From contig DDFH01000008.1 in NCBI GenBank assembly GCA_002337085.1, forward strand, positions 10,349 to 74,348: a stretch of 64,000 bases of DNA, written 5' to 3'. Within the stretch, counting starts at the first letter, position 1; the number at the start of each line of letters is the position of its first letter. Positions 17,718 through 25,403 of the stretch are shown piece after piece. Origin of the DNA: Hyphomonadaceae bacterium UBA1933. GTDB lineage: Bacteria > Pseudomonadota > Alphaproteobacteria > Caulobacterales > Aquidulcibacteraceae. Position numbers and translations under genes: made by a program. The notes below the pieces were generated by a model. The model was not told where the DNA came from. It saw only the letters and a list, made by a program, of their open reading frames with translations, and ran no database searches.

Positions 17718-19295
17718 ATGTTAAAATTATATTTTAGACTATTTACAATTATAGTCGCTTGTTTGTTTTCGAGTAATGCATTTGCGGATGAGTGGCTTAA
17801 AGCTGAAACAAAAAACTTTATAATTATGAGCAATTGGAGTGAGAAAGAAACAATTGCCTATGCGCAAAATTTGGAGAAATTTCGTTTTCTTTTGGTAAAT
17901 TTTTATCAAGAGAAAGAAATACGTGAGCTAGAAAACCCAAAACTAAATGTCTATCTTCTTAAAAAGGATTCTGATTTAGACAAGGTATGGCCAAACCATC
18001 CGAAAAATCTTGGCGGTTTTGCCAATAGCTCTATTGACGGGGTGTTTGCTTTCTCACTTCAATTTGGCGGCATTTTACAAAATTATAAAGATGCTAAACA
18101 CCTCGATGAGAACGAAAACCAAGTTGTATTATTTCATGAATACACCCACCTTTTAATGCAAGTAACATCGGGCTTCGCATACCCAAGATGGTATATAGAA
18201 GGATTTGCAGAATATTATTCAACAACCCGAATAACAAATGAAAATGCACTCGTCGGTTATGGTTCTAATTCGCGGCTTTATAGCTTGCTGAATTTTTCAA
18301 GAATTAAATATGAAGACGTATTACGTGATAAAAATAGCAGCAAGAAAGACGATAGCGAATATGAGAACATGTTTTACGCGCAATCGTGGATATTAACGCA
18401 CTACCTTATGTCTGATCCTGTACTTAGATCAAAAATGCCTGAATACTTTATTAAAATTAAAGAGGGCCACGACGAAGTGGCCGCATTTGAAGAAGTTTTT
18501 TCTATAAAAATTAAAGACTTAGATAAAATTCTTAATAAGTATATGTATAATTTCAAAGCCACCATTTATAAATTTAGGGAAGCCCAAAATGATATAAAGG
18601 TGGATGTAATAAAATACCCCAAATCACTAAACAATCTAATTTTGCTTGATGCCTCATTAAGAGTTCACCCAGCATATAATGAATCAACAGAATTGGTTAC
18701 TAAAATAGAAAATGAAGCAAAAGATATAAAAGATTCCAATCTTGCCAATGAATATCTCGCGCGGGCAGAAGCAATTGCTGGCAATGCGGACAAAGCGATT
18801 GAATATTATAAATCGGCATTGATTACCAACCCAAATAATCCAGAATATTATTCACGAATTGGCGAAGCTTATTTTAAAAAAGATTATGATAATAATAGTC
18901 AACATATTGAGAATTTGAAAGAAGCAAGAAAAAATCTATATAAAGCCTATCAACTCGACCCCAATAATGCACGCACATTATTTTATTTATCGCAGACAGC
19001 GCCAACAGGCATTTCAAACCCTGATGAGGCTTATGTTAATGCCGCAGTGGAAGCATATTTTATATCGCCATCTGTTACTGATTACGCCTTCAATGCCGTA
19101 TTTATGCTAATTAGCACGAAAAAATTTGATGACGCAAAAGGTTTATTAAATACGTTCTCGAATGACCCCCACGATAAACTACGGGGAAAAGTTAGTGCCG
19201 CAGCAATAAAATTCATAGATGAAGGTGGCAAACCTTCAGCGATGATTACAAAAATTCTGAAATATAAAAGAGAAGCCGAACTTGAGGAATTATAA
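17718..19295 (+). CDS. Exported gluzincin-like (HExxH) protein with TPR repeats
   Basis: A 525-residue protein with a clear signal peptide (LFTIIVACLFSSNAFA, cleavage near residue 23). Residues 25-170 resemble peptidase MA-like/DUF1570 domains. HEYTH at 140-144 is an HExxH zinc-binding motif, and YIEGFAEYY (about 159-167) supplies the Glu expected about 17-21 residues later. The C-terminal half (from about residue 330) has tetratricopeptide-like helices, for example AGNADKAIEYYKSALITNPN and ARKNLYKAYQLDPNNARTL. A periplasmic metalloprotease is the likely type; the substrate is unknown. The gene is monocistronic and faces scoB. Confidence 0.78.
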   Translation: MLKLYFRLFTIIVACLFSSNAFADEWLKAETKNFIIMSNWSEKETIAYAQNLEKFRFLLVNFYQEKEIRELENPKLNVYLLKKDSDLDKVWPNHPKNLGGFANSSIDGVFAFSLQFGGILQNYKDAKHLDENENQVVLFHEYTHLLMQVTSGFAYPRWYIEGFAEYYSTTRITNENALVGYGSNSRLYSLLNFSRIKYEDVLRDKNSSKKDDSEYENMFYAQSWILTHYLMSDPVLRSKMPEYFIKIKEGHDEVAAFEEVFSIKIKDLDKILNKYMYNFKATIYKFREAQNDIKVDVIKYPKSLNNLILLDASLRVHPAYNESTELVTKIENEAKDIKDSNLANEYLARAEAIAGNADKAIEYYKSALITNPNNPEYYSRIGEAYFKKDYDNNSQHIENLKEARKNLYKAYQLDPNNARTLFYLSQTAPTGISNPDEAYVNAAVEAYFISPSVTDYAFNAVFMLISTKKFDDAKGLLNTFSNDPHDKLRGKVSAAAIKFIDEGGKPSAMITKILKYKREAELEEL

Positions 19296-19300
19296 ATTTT

Positions 19301-19330
19301 AAGGGCGGCTCAATGAACCGCCCTTATTAT
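19301..19330. terminator. Hairpin terminator between convergent genes
   Basis: An 8-bp stem AAGGGCGG/CCGCCCTT with loop CTCAATGAA lies between the stops at 19295 and 19352. AT-rich runs follow on both sides, so it may act in both directions. Confidence 0.65.
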
Positions 19331-19351
19331 TTCCTGCCCTCGTTCCATGAA

Positions 19352-20017
19352 CTATGCCGCAACTTTCTCTTCATTCAATGCTACAATATAATCAGCATCC
19401 GTATGCGCGCGAATATCCTCTAGTGTTACACCCTTCGCAAGCTCGATAAGTCGCATCGGCCCATTACCGTGTTTATCAATTTCAAACACGCCATGAGAAG
19501 TAATAACCATATCGATTACGCGCATTCCAGTTAGCGGTAATGAGCATTTTTTAACAAGTTTTGGTTCACCGTCTTTATTAATGTGCTCCATAACGACTAC
19601 ACATCTTTTTACGCCTGCAACCAAATCCATTGCCCCGCCCATGCCTTTTGCCATTTTGCCAGGAACCATCCAATTAGCGAGGTCGCCATGTTGTGAAACT
19701 TCCATTCCCCCAAGGATTGTTAGATCAAGGTGTCCACCACGAACGATATTGAAACTTTCTGCCGATGAAAAATATGATGAATATGGCAATTCAGAGATGG
19801 TTTGTTTGCCAGCATTTGTTAAATCTGGGTCTATCTCATCCTCATAAGGGAAAGGCCCCATTCCAAGCATCCCATTTTCTGAATGCAAGATAACTTTCAT
19901 GCCTTCAGGGATATAATTTGCAACATGAGTTGGCAATCCAATCCCAAGATTTGCATAAAAACCTTCACGTAATTCTTTTGCTGCACGTGCCGCGATTTGT
20001 TCTCTAGTCCAAGCCAT
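19352..20017 (-). CDS. scoB: Succinyl-CoA:3-ketoacid CoA transferase subunit B
   Basis: The beta subunit of SCOT, which transfers CoA from succinyl-CoA to acetoacetate in ketone body or polyhydroxybutyrate use. The 221 residues include ELREGFYANLGIGLPTHVAN, HSENGMLGMGP (with the catalytic Glu) and HLDLTILGGMEVSQHGDLAN. It follows scoA by 11 bases, as usual for this two-gene operon. A related CoA transferase using another 3-oxoacid is possible, since specificity cannot be read from sequence alone. Confidence 0.92.
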   Translation of the reverse strand: MAWTREQIAARAAKELREGFYANLGIGLPTHVANYIPEGMKVILHSENGMLGMGPFPYEDEIDPDLTNAGKQTISELPYSSYFSSAESFNIVRGGHLDLTILGGMEVSQHGDLANWMVPGKMAKGMGGAMDLVAGVKRCVVVMEHINKDGEPKLVKKCSLPLTGMRVIDMVITSHGVFEIDKHGNGPMRLIELAKGVTLEDIRAHTDADYIVALNEEKVAA

Positions 20018-20028
20018 CTGATAGTCCT

Positions 20029-20745
20029 CTATGCAATCTCTTTTATTGCTTCCCTTTTACGGAAAGTTCGTTTTTCAATACGTTTTTCAAAAGTCCCCTT
20101 AAATATTCTATCTACATAGATACCAGGGGTATGAATATGATCAGGATCGATTTCACCACACGGAACAATTTCTTCAACTTCGGCAATTGTAATTGTCGCG
20201 GCAGTCGCCATTTGTGGGTTAAAGTTTTGGGTTGTCTTGCGATAAACCAAATTGCCTTCCTCATCGGCCTTCCAAGCCTTGATAATTGCAACATCGGCTT
20301 TCAGAGAGCGCTCTAATATATAAGTTTCGCCATTAAATATTTTATGCTCTTTGCCTTCAGCAACAACAGTACCCACACCTGTTTTAGTATAGAATGCAGG
20401 AATGCCAGCGCCACCCGCCCTGATGCGCTCTGCTAATGTGCCTTGTGGCGTAAATTCAACCTCAATTTCGCCAGCAAGAAACTGACGTCCAAACTCTTTA
20501 TTTTCGCCCATATAAGATGTTGTCACATGCTTTACTTGTTTTGCATCAACAAGAATTCCAAGACCAAAACCGTCAACGCCACATGTATTGGCAATAATGT
20601 TTAAATTTTGCACACCTAACTTGTTTAATGCAGTAATCGAATTTTCAGGAATCCCGCATAATCCAAAGCCACCAGACATGATTGTCATGCCATCGTGAGC
20701 CAGCCCTTCAAGTGCTGAATGTGCATCTTTATATACTTTGTTCAT
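20029..20745 (-). CDS. scoA: Succinyl-CoA:3-ketoacid CoA transferase subunit A
   Basis: The alpha subunit that pairs with ScoB. The 238 residues show GMTIMSGGFGLCGIPENSI, the CoA-binding glycine-rich segment, and GGAGIPAFYTKTGVGT, both diagnostic of CoA transferase family I. The start is the ATG at 20745 (MNKVYKDA), preceded by GAGGAC; a start at 20766 adds seven residues without a better ribosome site. It is the first gene of the scoAB pair. The region upstream holds a candidate small RNA whose terminator lies about 290 bases before this gene. Confidence 0.92.
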   Translation of the reverse strand: MNKVYKDAHSALEGLAHDGMTIMSGGFGLCGIPENSITALNKLGVQNLNIIANTCGVDGFGLGILVDAKQVKHVTTSYMGENKEFGRQFLAGEIEVEFTPQGTLAERIRAGGAGIPAFYTKTGVGTVVAEGKEHKIFNGETYILERSLKADVAIIKAWKADEEGNLVYRKTTQNFNPQMATAATITIAEVEEIVPCGEIDPDHIHTPGIYVDRIFKGTFEKRIEKRTFRKREAIKEIA

Positions 20746-21038
20746 TATGTCCTCTGGTCTGTTCAAGAGGTGTCCATAATTTTTGCCAATCTTTTAGACA
20801 AAAGAAACCACGCGCTGCAATTTGCATATGCAGTTATGATTTTACGAACAAATACAGGAACAGTTTTATGATTTTTGTTGCATAAAGCTTATCATAAGAA
20901 TTTCGGATAAATATAATTCCTTAGTCTAATAAAGGCTTGAATTTATACGATATATTGCATCACACCCATGCAAAAACGATTGCCACCACATTATGCATTT
21001 CTCATATGCAAATGCGCGCAAATAAAGGCGGAAAATAT

Positions 21039-21150
21039 AAAAAAAAGACCCTGACAAGTCAGGGTCACGGAAAACTCCGATTAGCTAAGAATCACGAGGG
21101 ACGGGGTTGGATTCCTAACCTCATTAGCTATTAGCAATTACAACTTAAAC
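21039..21150 (-). ncRNA. Candidate small RNA with intrinsic terminator, between scoA and glnB
   Basis: On the minus strand a structured segment ends in a strong terminator: 8-bp stem GACCCTGA/TCAGGGTC (21047-21066) followed by eight T. Upstream, TAGCTAA (at 21124-21130) pairs perfectly with TTAGCTA (at 21082-21088). That stem encloses a small hairpin, GGTTAGG-AAT-CCAACC, and a C-rich single-stranded stretch (CCCGTCCCTCG). No coding frame fits. The 5' end is a guess; I saw no convincing promoter. It could be a separate RNA or an attenuated leader of scoA, 290 bases further on. The region from 20746 to 21038 shows nothing else recognisable. Confidence 0.5.
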
Positions 21151-21437
21151 CAAAGATGAACAAAAAATATATTACTGCACAAACTGAATATTGGTATTAT
21201 ATTTAAAATTACTTGCGCCAATATCTGAAATCATAACAATTATTAAAAATGATGTTTTTTTGTGCATCGCATGCATTTTTTTTAATCATTTGTACATGAG
21301 CGACAACATTTTCTTTTTAACGAATAGTAAAAAGAATGCGTTGCTACTACCACCTAACAAAGATTGTTATGGCGTTTTTTTGACTAATGTGCCACTAAGA
21401 ACGACCTGAAATATTTGACTCGTTTAAGGGGAAATGA

Positions 21438-21776
21438 ATGAAAAAGATTGAAGCAATAATCAAGCCATTCAAGCTTGATGAAGTCAAAGAAGCGCTTCAG
21501 GAATTAGGGTTACAAGGTATGACAATTATTGAAGCCAAAGGCTTCGGACGCCAAAAAGGGCATACAGAATTATATCGTGGCGCTGAATATGTTGTTGATT
21601 TCCTTCCAAAGCTAAAAATTGAATTGGTTGTGAATGATGATCAAGCTGAGGCCGCAATAGATGCAATCGTTCAGGCAGCACGTACCGGGCGCATTGGTGA
21701 TGGAAAGATTTTTGTTTCAGATATTGCTGAAGTTATTCGTATCAGAACCGGTGAAACCGGCGCGGTGGCGATATAG
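21438..21776 (+). CDS. glnB: Nitrogen regulatory protein PII
   Basis: The trimeric signal protein that senses 2-oxoglutarate, ATP/ADP and (through GlnD) glutamine, and controls GlnE and NtrB. Exactly 112 residues, the family norm. The T-loop reads GHTELYRGAEYVVDF with the uridylylated Tyr51. The B-loop is ARTGRIGDGKIFV, and the C-terminal loop is IRIRTGETG. The start follows AAGGGGAA closely. The gene lies 61 bases before glnA, the classic alphaproteobacterial glnBA operon. No sigma-54 promoter with correct spacing was found upstream. Confidence 0.97.
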   Translation: MKKIEAIIKPFKLDEVKEALQELGLQGMTIIEAKGFGRQKGHTELYRGAEYVVDFLPKLKIELVVNDDQAEAAIDAIVQAARTGRIGDGKIFVSDIAEVIRIRTGETGAVAI

Positions 21777-21837
21777 ACGCAATATAGGGAGTTGTTATTT
21801 ATCTCTCAGGGTGAATGACTTATAGTTGGAGAATATG

Positions 21838-23247
21838 ATGTCTAAATTTGATAAAGTAATGCAATTAATTAAGGACGAAGAAGTCCAATACGTTGATTTC
21901 CGTTTCACGGATACACGCGGTAAAGTTCACCATATCACTTATGACGTTGATATGGTTGATGTTGACGCTCTTGAAGAAGGCGTAATGTTTGACGGCTCTT
22001 CTATCGCTGGCTGGAAAGCAATCAACGAGTCAGACATGGTTATGATGCCAGACCCTGATTCAGTAACAATCGACCCGTTCTTCCAACAAACTACTTTGGC
22101 TATCGTTTGTGACGTTCTTGAGCCAGGCACTTTGAAACCATACAATCGTTGCTCTCGTGGTATGGCGAAAAAAGCAGAAGCTTATACAAAATCACTTGGC
22201 ATCGGTGATGCAATCTATTTTGGCCCAGAGCCTGAATTCTTCTTGTTTGACGATGTAAAATGGTCAACCGATGCACACAATACCGGCTATTCTTTTGATT
22301 CAACTGAATTACCAGCAAATACCAATAAAGAATATGAAGGCGGCAACATGGGCCACCGTCCTGGCCCTAAAGGTGGTTATTTCCCACTTCCTCCAATTGA
22401 TTCATGCCAAGACCTACGCGGCGAAATGCTTTCAGTAATGAAAGAGCTTGGTCTTGACCCTGAAAAACACCACCATGAAGTTTCCCCTGCACAGCATGAA
22501 CTTGGTTTAAAATTCAAAACCCTTGTTAAAATGGCTGACAACACAAACCTTTATAAATATGTCATTCAAAACGTTGCTGCTGCTTATGGCAAAACTGCAA
22601 CCTTTATGCCTAAACCTTTCTTCAAAGAAAACGGCAATGGTATGCACGTTCACCAATCAATCTGGAAAGATGGCAAGCCTGTATTCGCTGGCGATAAATA
22701 TGCTGATCTTTCTCAAGAATGCTTGTGGTATATTGGTGGTATCATCAAACACGCAAAAGCAATCAACGCATTTGCAAACTCTTCTACAAACTCATATAAA
22801 CGTTTGGTTCCTGGCTATGAAGCACCTGTATTGCTTGCTTATTCAGCACGTAACCGCTCGGCTTCTATCCGTATTCCACACACTGCATCACCAAAAGCAA
22901 AACGCCTTGAAGCACGCTTCCCAGATGCAATTGGTAACATGTACTTGACCTTTACTGCGTTGTTGATGGCTGGTCTTGACGGTATCGTAAACAAAATCGA
23001 TCCAGGTGCATCTTTCGACAAAGACTTGTACTCTCTTCCTCCTGAAGAATTAGCAGGCGTTCCAACTGTTGCGGCTTCTCTTACAGAAGCACTTGCATCA
23101 CTTGATGCAGATCGTGACTTCTTAAAAGCTGGTGGTGTTATGGATGATGACTTCATCGATGCTTATATTGAGCTTAAGAAAGAAGAATGCGACAGACTTA
23201 ATTTGCATCCGCACCCTGTTGAATTCGACATGTATTACAAAATGTAA
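21838..23247 (+). CDS. glnA: Glutamine synthetase type I
   Basis: Makes glutamine from glutamate, ammonia and ATP; dodecameric and controlled by adenylylation in this group. The 469 residues match GSI-beta. Motifs include VMFDGSSIAGWKAINESDM, GPEPEFFLFDDV, NGNGMHVHQSIWKDGKP and NRSASIRIPH. The adenylylated Tyr is in DKDLYSLPPEE. Of two adjacent ATGs, 21838 sits six bases after GGAG and is preferred. Cotranscribed with glnB; a strong terminator follows the stop by 24 bases. Codon use looks like that of a highly expressed gene. Confidence 0.97.
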   Translation: MSKFDKVMQLIKDEEVQYVDFRFTDTRGKVHHITYDVDMVDVDALEEGVMFDGSSIAGWKAINESDMVMMPDPDSVTIDPFFQQTTLAIVCDVLEPGTLKPYNRCSRGMAKKAEAYTKSLGIGDAIYFGPEPEFFLFDDVKWSTDAHNTGYSFDSTELPANTNKEYEGGNMGHRPGPKGGYFPLPPIDSCQDLRGEMLSVMKELGLDPEKHHHEVSPAQHELGLKFKTLVKMADNTNLYKYVIQNVAAAYGKTATFMPKPFFKENGNGMHVHQSIWKDGKPVFAGDKYADLSQECLWYIGGIIKHAKAINAFANSSTNSYKRLVPGYEAPVLLAYSARNRSASIRIPHTASPKAKRLEARFPDAIGNMYLTFTALLMAGLDGIVNKIDPGASFDKDLYSLPPEELAGVPTVAASLTEALASLDADRDFLKAGGVMDDDFIDAYIELKKEECDRLNLHPHPVEFDMYYKM

Positions 23248-23271
23248 TTACTTTAATCCTACTTATATCAA

Positions 23272-23299
23272 AGCCCCGCCCATTGGTCGGGGCTTTTTT
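23272..23299 (+). terminator. Terminator after glnA
   Basis: A 7-bp stem AGCCCCG/CGGGGCT with a 9-base loop is followed by TTTTTT. It lies 24 bases after the glnA stop. Confidence 0.9.
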
Positions 23300-23355
23300 A
23301 TTGCGCCATTTAAAGTTAAACCATAAATAAATTCAATTTTTAATGTTATTTTAAG

Positions 23356-23384
23356 TTGTATTTTAGTGTAATGTTAAATATAAT
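23356..23384 (+). promoter_or_regulatory. Sigma-70-like promoter of a candidate small RNA
   Basis: A -35 TTGTAT (23356-23361), 17-base spacer and a perfect -10 TATAAT (23379-23384). The predicted start near 23391 coincides with the first base of a stem-forming RNA. No protein frame follows. Confidence 0.7.
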
Positions 23385-23390
23385 TAGAGT

Positions 23391-23522
23391 GCCTGCTTAA
23401 GTTAATTATCAAACAATAAACTGTTGGGCGATAATTATACAGGCAAACTATTAGAAACTGGCTTTTATATGCCGGCAGGTGATGCGCTCTTACCTCGTTC
23501 TAACTGCATCACCTGCCCTTTT
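23391..23522 (+). ncRNA. Candidate small RNA (about 130 nt) with its own promoter and terminator
   Basis: A complete RNA gene layout lies between glnA and the TerC gene. The 5' part folds as GCCTG...TAATTATC pairing with GATAATTA..CAGGC (arms about 23392-23412 and 23432-23448). After a linker comes a perfect 12-bp stem, GGCAGGTGATGC/GCATCACCTGCC (23474-23485/23506-23517), with a 20-base pyrimidine-rich loop and then CTTTTAAT as terminator tail. A good promoter lies directly upstream and no coding frame is seen. I do not recognise it as 6S, SRP or tmRNA. Identity unknown. Confidence 0.6.
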
Positions 23523-23562
23523 AATGGCGACACAACATAATCATTTATTTATTTTCTGATAA

Positions 23563-23590
23563 TTGACCCTTAAAAATCTATAAATATATT
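23563..23590 (+). promoter_or_regulatory. Promoter of the TerC gene
   Basis: A -35 TTGACC (23563-23568), 16-base spacer and -10 TATATT (23585-23590). The predicted start near 23597 leaves a structured leader of about 90 bases before the TerC start codon. Confidence 0.6.
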
Positions 23591-23597
23591 GAAACCA

Positions 23598-23665
23598 AGT
23601 TGCAGTGCCGGGCCCCTCTGATGGTGATGCTGGATAGCCATGATGTCGGAGCTGCTTAGGCAACT
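23598..23665 (+). promoter_or_regulatory. Structured 5' leader of TerC gene, possibly the terC RNA motif
   Basis: The leader starts with AGTTGC, which pairs with GCAACT at its 3' end (23660-23665). Nested helices are possible: GCAG with CTGC, CCG with CGG, and ATGG with CCAT. A conserved terC RNA motif is known from alphaproteobacteria upstream of such genes, and this leader sits in the same place, but I could not compare it to the published consensus. It lacks the AGGGGAGUAGC core of the yybP-ykoY manganese riboswitch. Ligand and mechanism are unknown. Confidence 0.5.
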
Positions 23666-23688
23666 ATTTTCCAGCTATGGAACGCAAC

Positions 23689-24651
23689 ATGGATTTCATG
23701 AATACTTTGATAATGGGTGCGCCGCTATATGCGTGGTCATTATTTCTTTTAATAGTTTTTATACTTTTGGCATTTGATCTTGGGGTTTTGAGCAAAGATA
23801 AAAAAGCCATAGGAATAAAAAAATCACTTCTTTTGTCGTCATTTTATATTGCAATCGGCCTTTTGTTTTCTTTATTTGTTAATTGGCAAATGGGAAGTAC
23901 AAAGGCATTTGAATATGTAACAGGCTTTATAATTGAAAAAACATTGGCAATTGATAATGTCTTTGTAATTGCAATGATATTTTCATATTTTGCCATTCCT
24001 AATCACCTACAACATCGTGTATTATTATTGGGCGTTTTAGGCGTGCTAATCCTGCGCGGAATAATGATATTTGCGGGTGCTGCTATTGTCGAAAAATATG
24101 AATGGGTTTTGTATATTTTTGCAATTTTTCTAATTTTCACCGGTATTAAAATGCTATTTGATAAAGGTGGGCATAGTGACTTATCCGAAAACAAGATTTT
24201 GCGTTATTTAACCAAAATACTTCCAGTTTCAGATAAATTACACGGTGAAAAATTCATTGTATCGGAAGAAGTAAGTGGGAAATTAAAAACCTTTATCACC
24301 CCCCTCTTCCTTGCCTTGCTAATGGTTGAATTTGCAGATTTGATTTTTGCAATTGATTCAATCCCCGCAATCTTTGCCATTACTACCGATCCCTTTATTG
24401 TGTTTACCTCAAACATCTTTGCAATTTTGGGATTAAGGGCATTATATTTTGCACTTGCAGCGATGATTGACCGCTTTGAATATCTAAAATACTCATTAGG
24501 TGCATTATTAATATTTATTGGCGGAAAGATTTTCGCCGCAGATTTATTAGGGCTAGAGAAGTTTCCACCACAATGGGCATTAGGCATAAGTGCGGTAATT
24601 ATCACACTTGGTATTTTGCCAAGCTTCCTAATTAAGGAACAAGGTAAATAA
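23689..24651 (+). CDS. TerC-family integral membrane protein
   Basis: A 320-residue protein with about eight to nine membrane segments. TerC hallmarks are FDLGVLSKDKKAIGIKKSLL, EKTLAIDNVFVIAMIF and EFADLIFAIDSIPAIFAIT, with acidic residues inside membrane helices that are thought to handle metal ions. Family members are linked to tellurite resistance and, in Alx/MeeF relatives, to manganese export. The ATG at 23689 is preferred (GGAA six bases upstream), though 23677 and 23698 are possible. It is preceded by its own promoter and a structured RNA leader, suggesting control by a metal or pH signal. Confidence 0.88.
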   Translation: MDFMNTLIMGAPLYAWSLFLLIVFILLAFDLGVLSKDKKAIGIKKSLLLSSFYIAIGLLFSLFVNWQMGSTKAFEYVTGFIIEKTLAIDNVFVIAMIFSYFAIPNHLQHRVLLLGVLGVLILRGIMIFAGAAIVEKYEWVLYIFAIFLIFTGIKMLFDKGGHSDLSENKILRYLTKILPVSDKLHGEKFIVSEEVSGKLKTFITPLFLALLMVEFADLIFAIDSIPAIFAITTDPFIVFTSNIFAILGLRALYFALAAMIDRFEYLKYSLGALLIFIGGKIFAADLLGLEKFPPQWALGISAVIITLGILPSFLIKEQGK

Positions 24652-24731
24652 TTAATAAACGACATTTTAAGCCGATTTTATCCATTATTTGTTATTCTAA
24701 CCAATAAATATCCAAAAAGTTGGTGGGAATT

Positions 24732-25331
24732 ATGGAAAAGATAAAATCGGCTTTTGTGCTTTTGGCATTATTGTTTTCTGCGGGTTGTGTAACCACAAAT
24801 GTTGCACCACCGAAAAACCAAGCAGATGCCTGCGCAATTTTATCCGAAAAAAATAAATGGGAAAAACCAACCTTTAATGCTGCATATGATTGGGGTATTT
24901 CACCTGGAACAATCTTGTCATTCATAAAGCATGAAAGCTCGTTTCGGCATGACGCAAAGCCAATTGATAAGAATGGCAACAAACTTTCTTCGGCTTATGG
25001 ATATTCGCAAGCACTTGATGGCACATGGTCGGATTACGAAAAAGCGCGCGGAAGCGGCAAAAGAAAAAAATATGAAGATAGTGCTGATTTTATTGGTTGG
25101 TATCTCGATAAAATCTCATTCCAAACCGGTGTTCAAAAAAGCGATACTAAAAACTTATATTTGGCATTTCATGAAGGCCCAGCAGGTTATAAACGCGGAA
25201 CATATAAGGGCAAAACTTGGCTTATAAATTATGCAGAACGTGTAGAAAATCAGGCCGAAATTTATGACAATCAGCTTGCACGTTGCGAAAAAGGCAAAAT
25301 GAAAAAATTTATGCGCGTTGCAGAAAACTAA
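24732..25331 (+). CDS. Lysozyme-like (transglycosylase-type) lipoprotein
   Basis: A 199-residue protein with a lipoprotein signal (SAFVLLALLFSAGC, lipid-modified Cys19) and a lysozyme/SLT-like fold. The likely catalytic Glu is E68 in FIKHESSFRHDAKP, and later elements SSAYGYSQALDGTWSDY and LYLAFHEGPAGYKRG match SLT domains that cleave glycan strands. The start is the ATG at 24732, six bases after GGTGGG. It follows the TerC gene by 80 bases and may be cotranscribed. Probably outer-membrane anchored; a role in wall turnover is inferred. Confidence 0.8.
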   Translation: MEKIKSAFVLLALLFSAGCVTTNVAPPKNQADACAILSEKNKWEKPTFNAAYDWGISPGTILSFIKHESSFRHDAKPIDKNGNKLSSAYGYSQALDGTWSDYEKARGSGKRKKYEDSADFIGWYLDKISFQTGVQKSDTKNLYLAFHEGPAGYKRGTYKGKTWLINYAERVENQAEIYDNQLARCEKGKMKKFMRVAEN

Positions 25332-25386
25332 AACTAGCTGATAATTAAAAATCAATGCCTGTTTTGCGGTAGATTTCTATTTTTCA

Positions 25387-25395
25387 TGCTATAAT
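25387..25395 (+). promoter_or_regulatory. Extended -10 promoter of ada (leaderless transcript likely)
   Basis: TGCTATAAT is an extended -10 with a perfect TATAAT (25390-25395). The ada ATG begins at 25404, nine bases later, so transcription should start at or within two bases of the start codon. There is no Shine-Dalgarno sequence, consistent with a leaderless message. Confidence 0.55.
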
Positions 25396-25403
25396 TTGTT
25401 CGC

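Noticed and set aside
20937..21134. Short plus-strand frame in the scoA-glnB gap
   Set aside because: No ribosome site or family match, and it runs through the terminator and stems of the minus-strand candidate RNA.
21371..21390. Possible sigma-54 promoter upstream of glnB (TGGCG followed by T-run and GA)
   Set aside because: The distance between GG and the second element is one base short and the -12 GC is absent.
23391..23522. 6S, SRP or tmRNA identity for the glnA-TerC gap RNA
   Set aside because: No SRP GGAAG tetraloop region, no tRNA-like ends and no 6S-like overall rod with central bubble; left as unknown.
23598..23688. yybP-ykoY manganese riboswitch before TerC
   Set aside because: The conserved AGGGGAGUAGC core and second loop were not found, so only a structured leader of terC-motif type is proposed.
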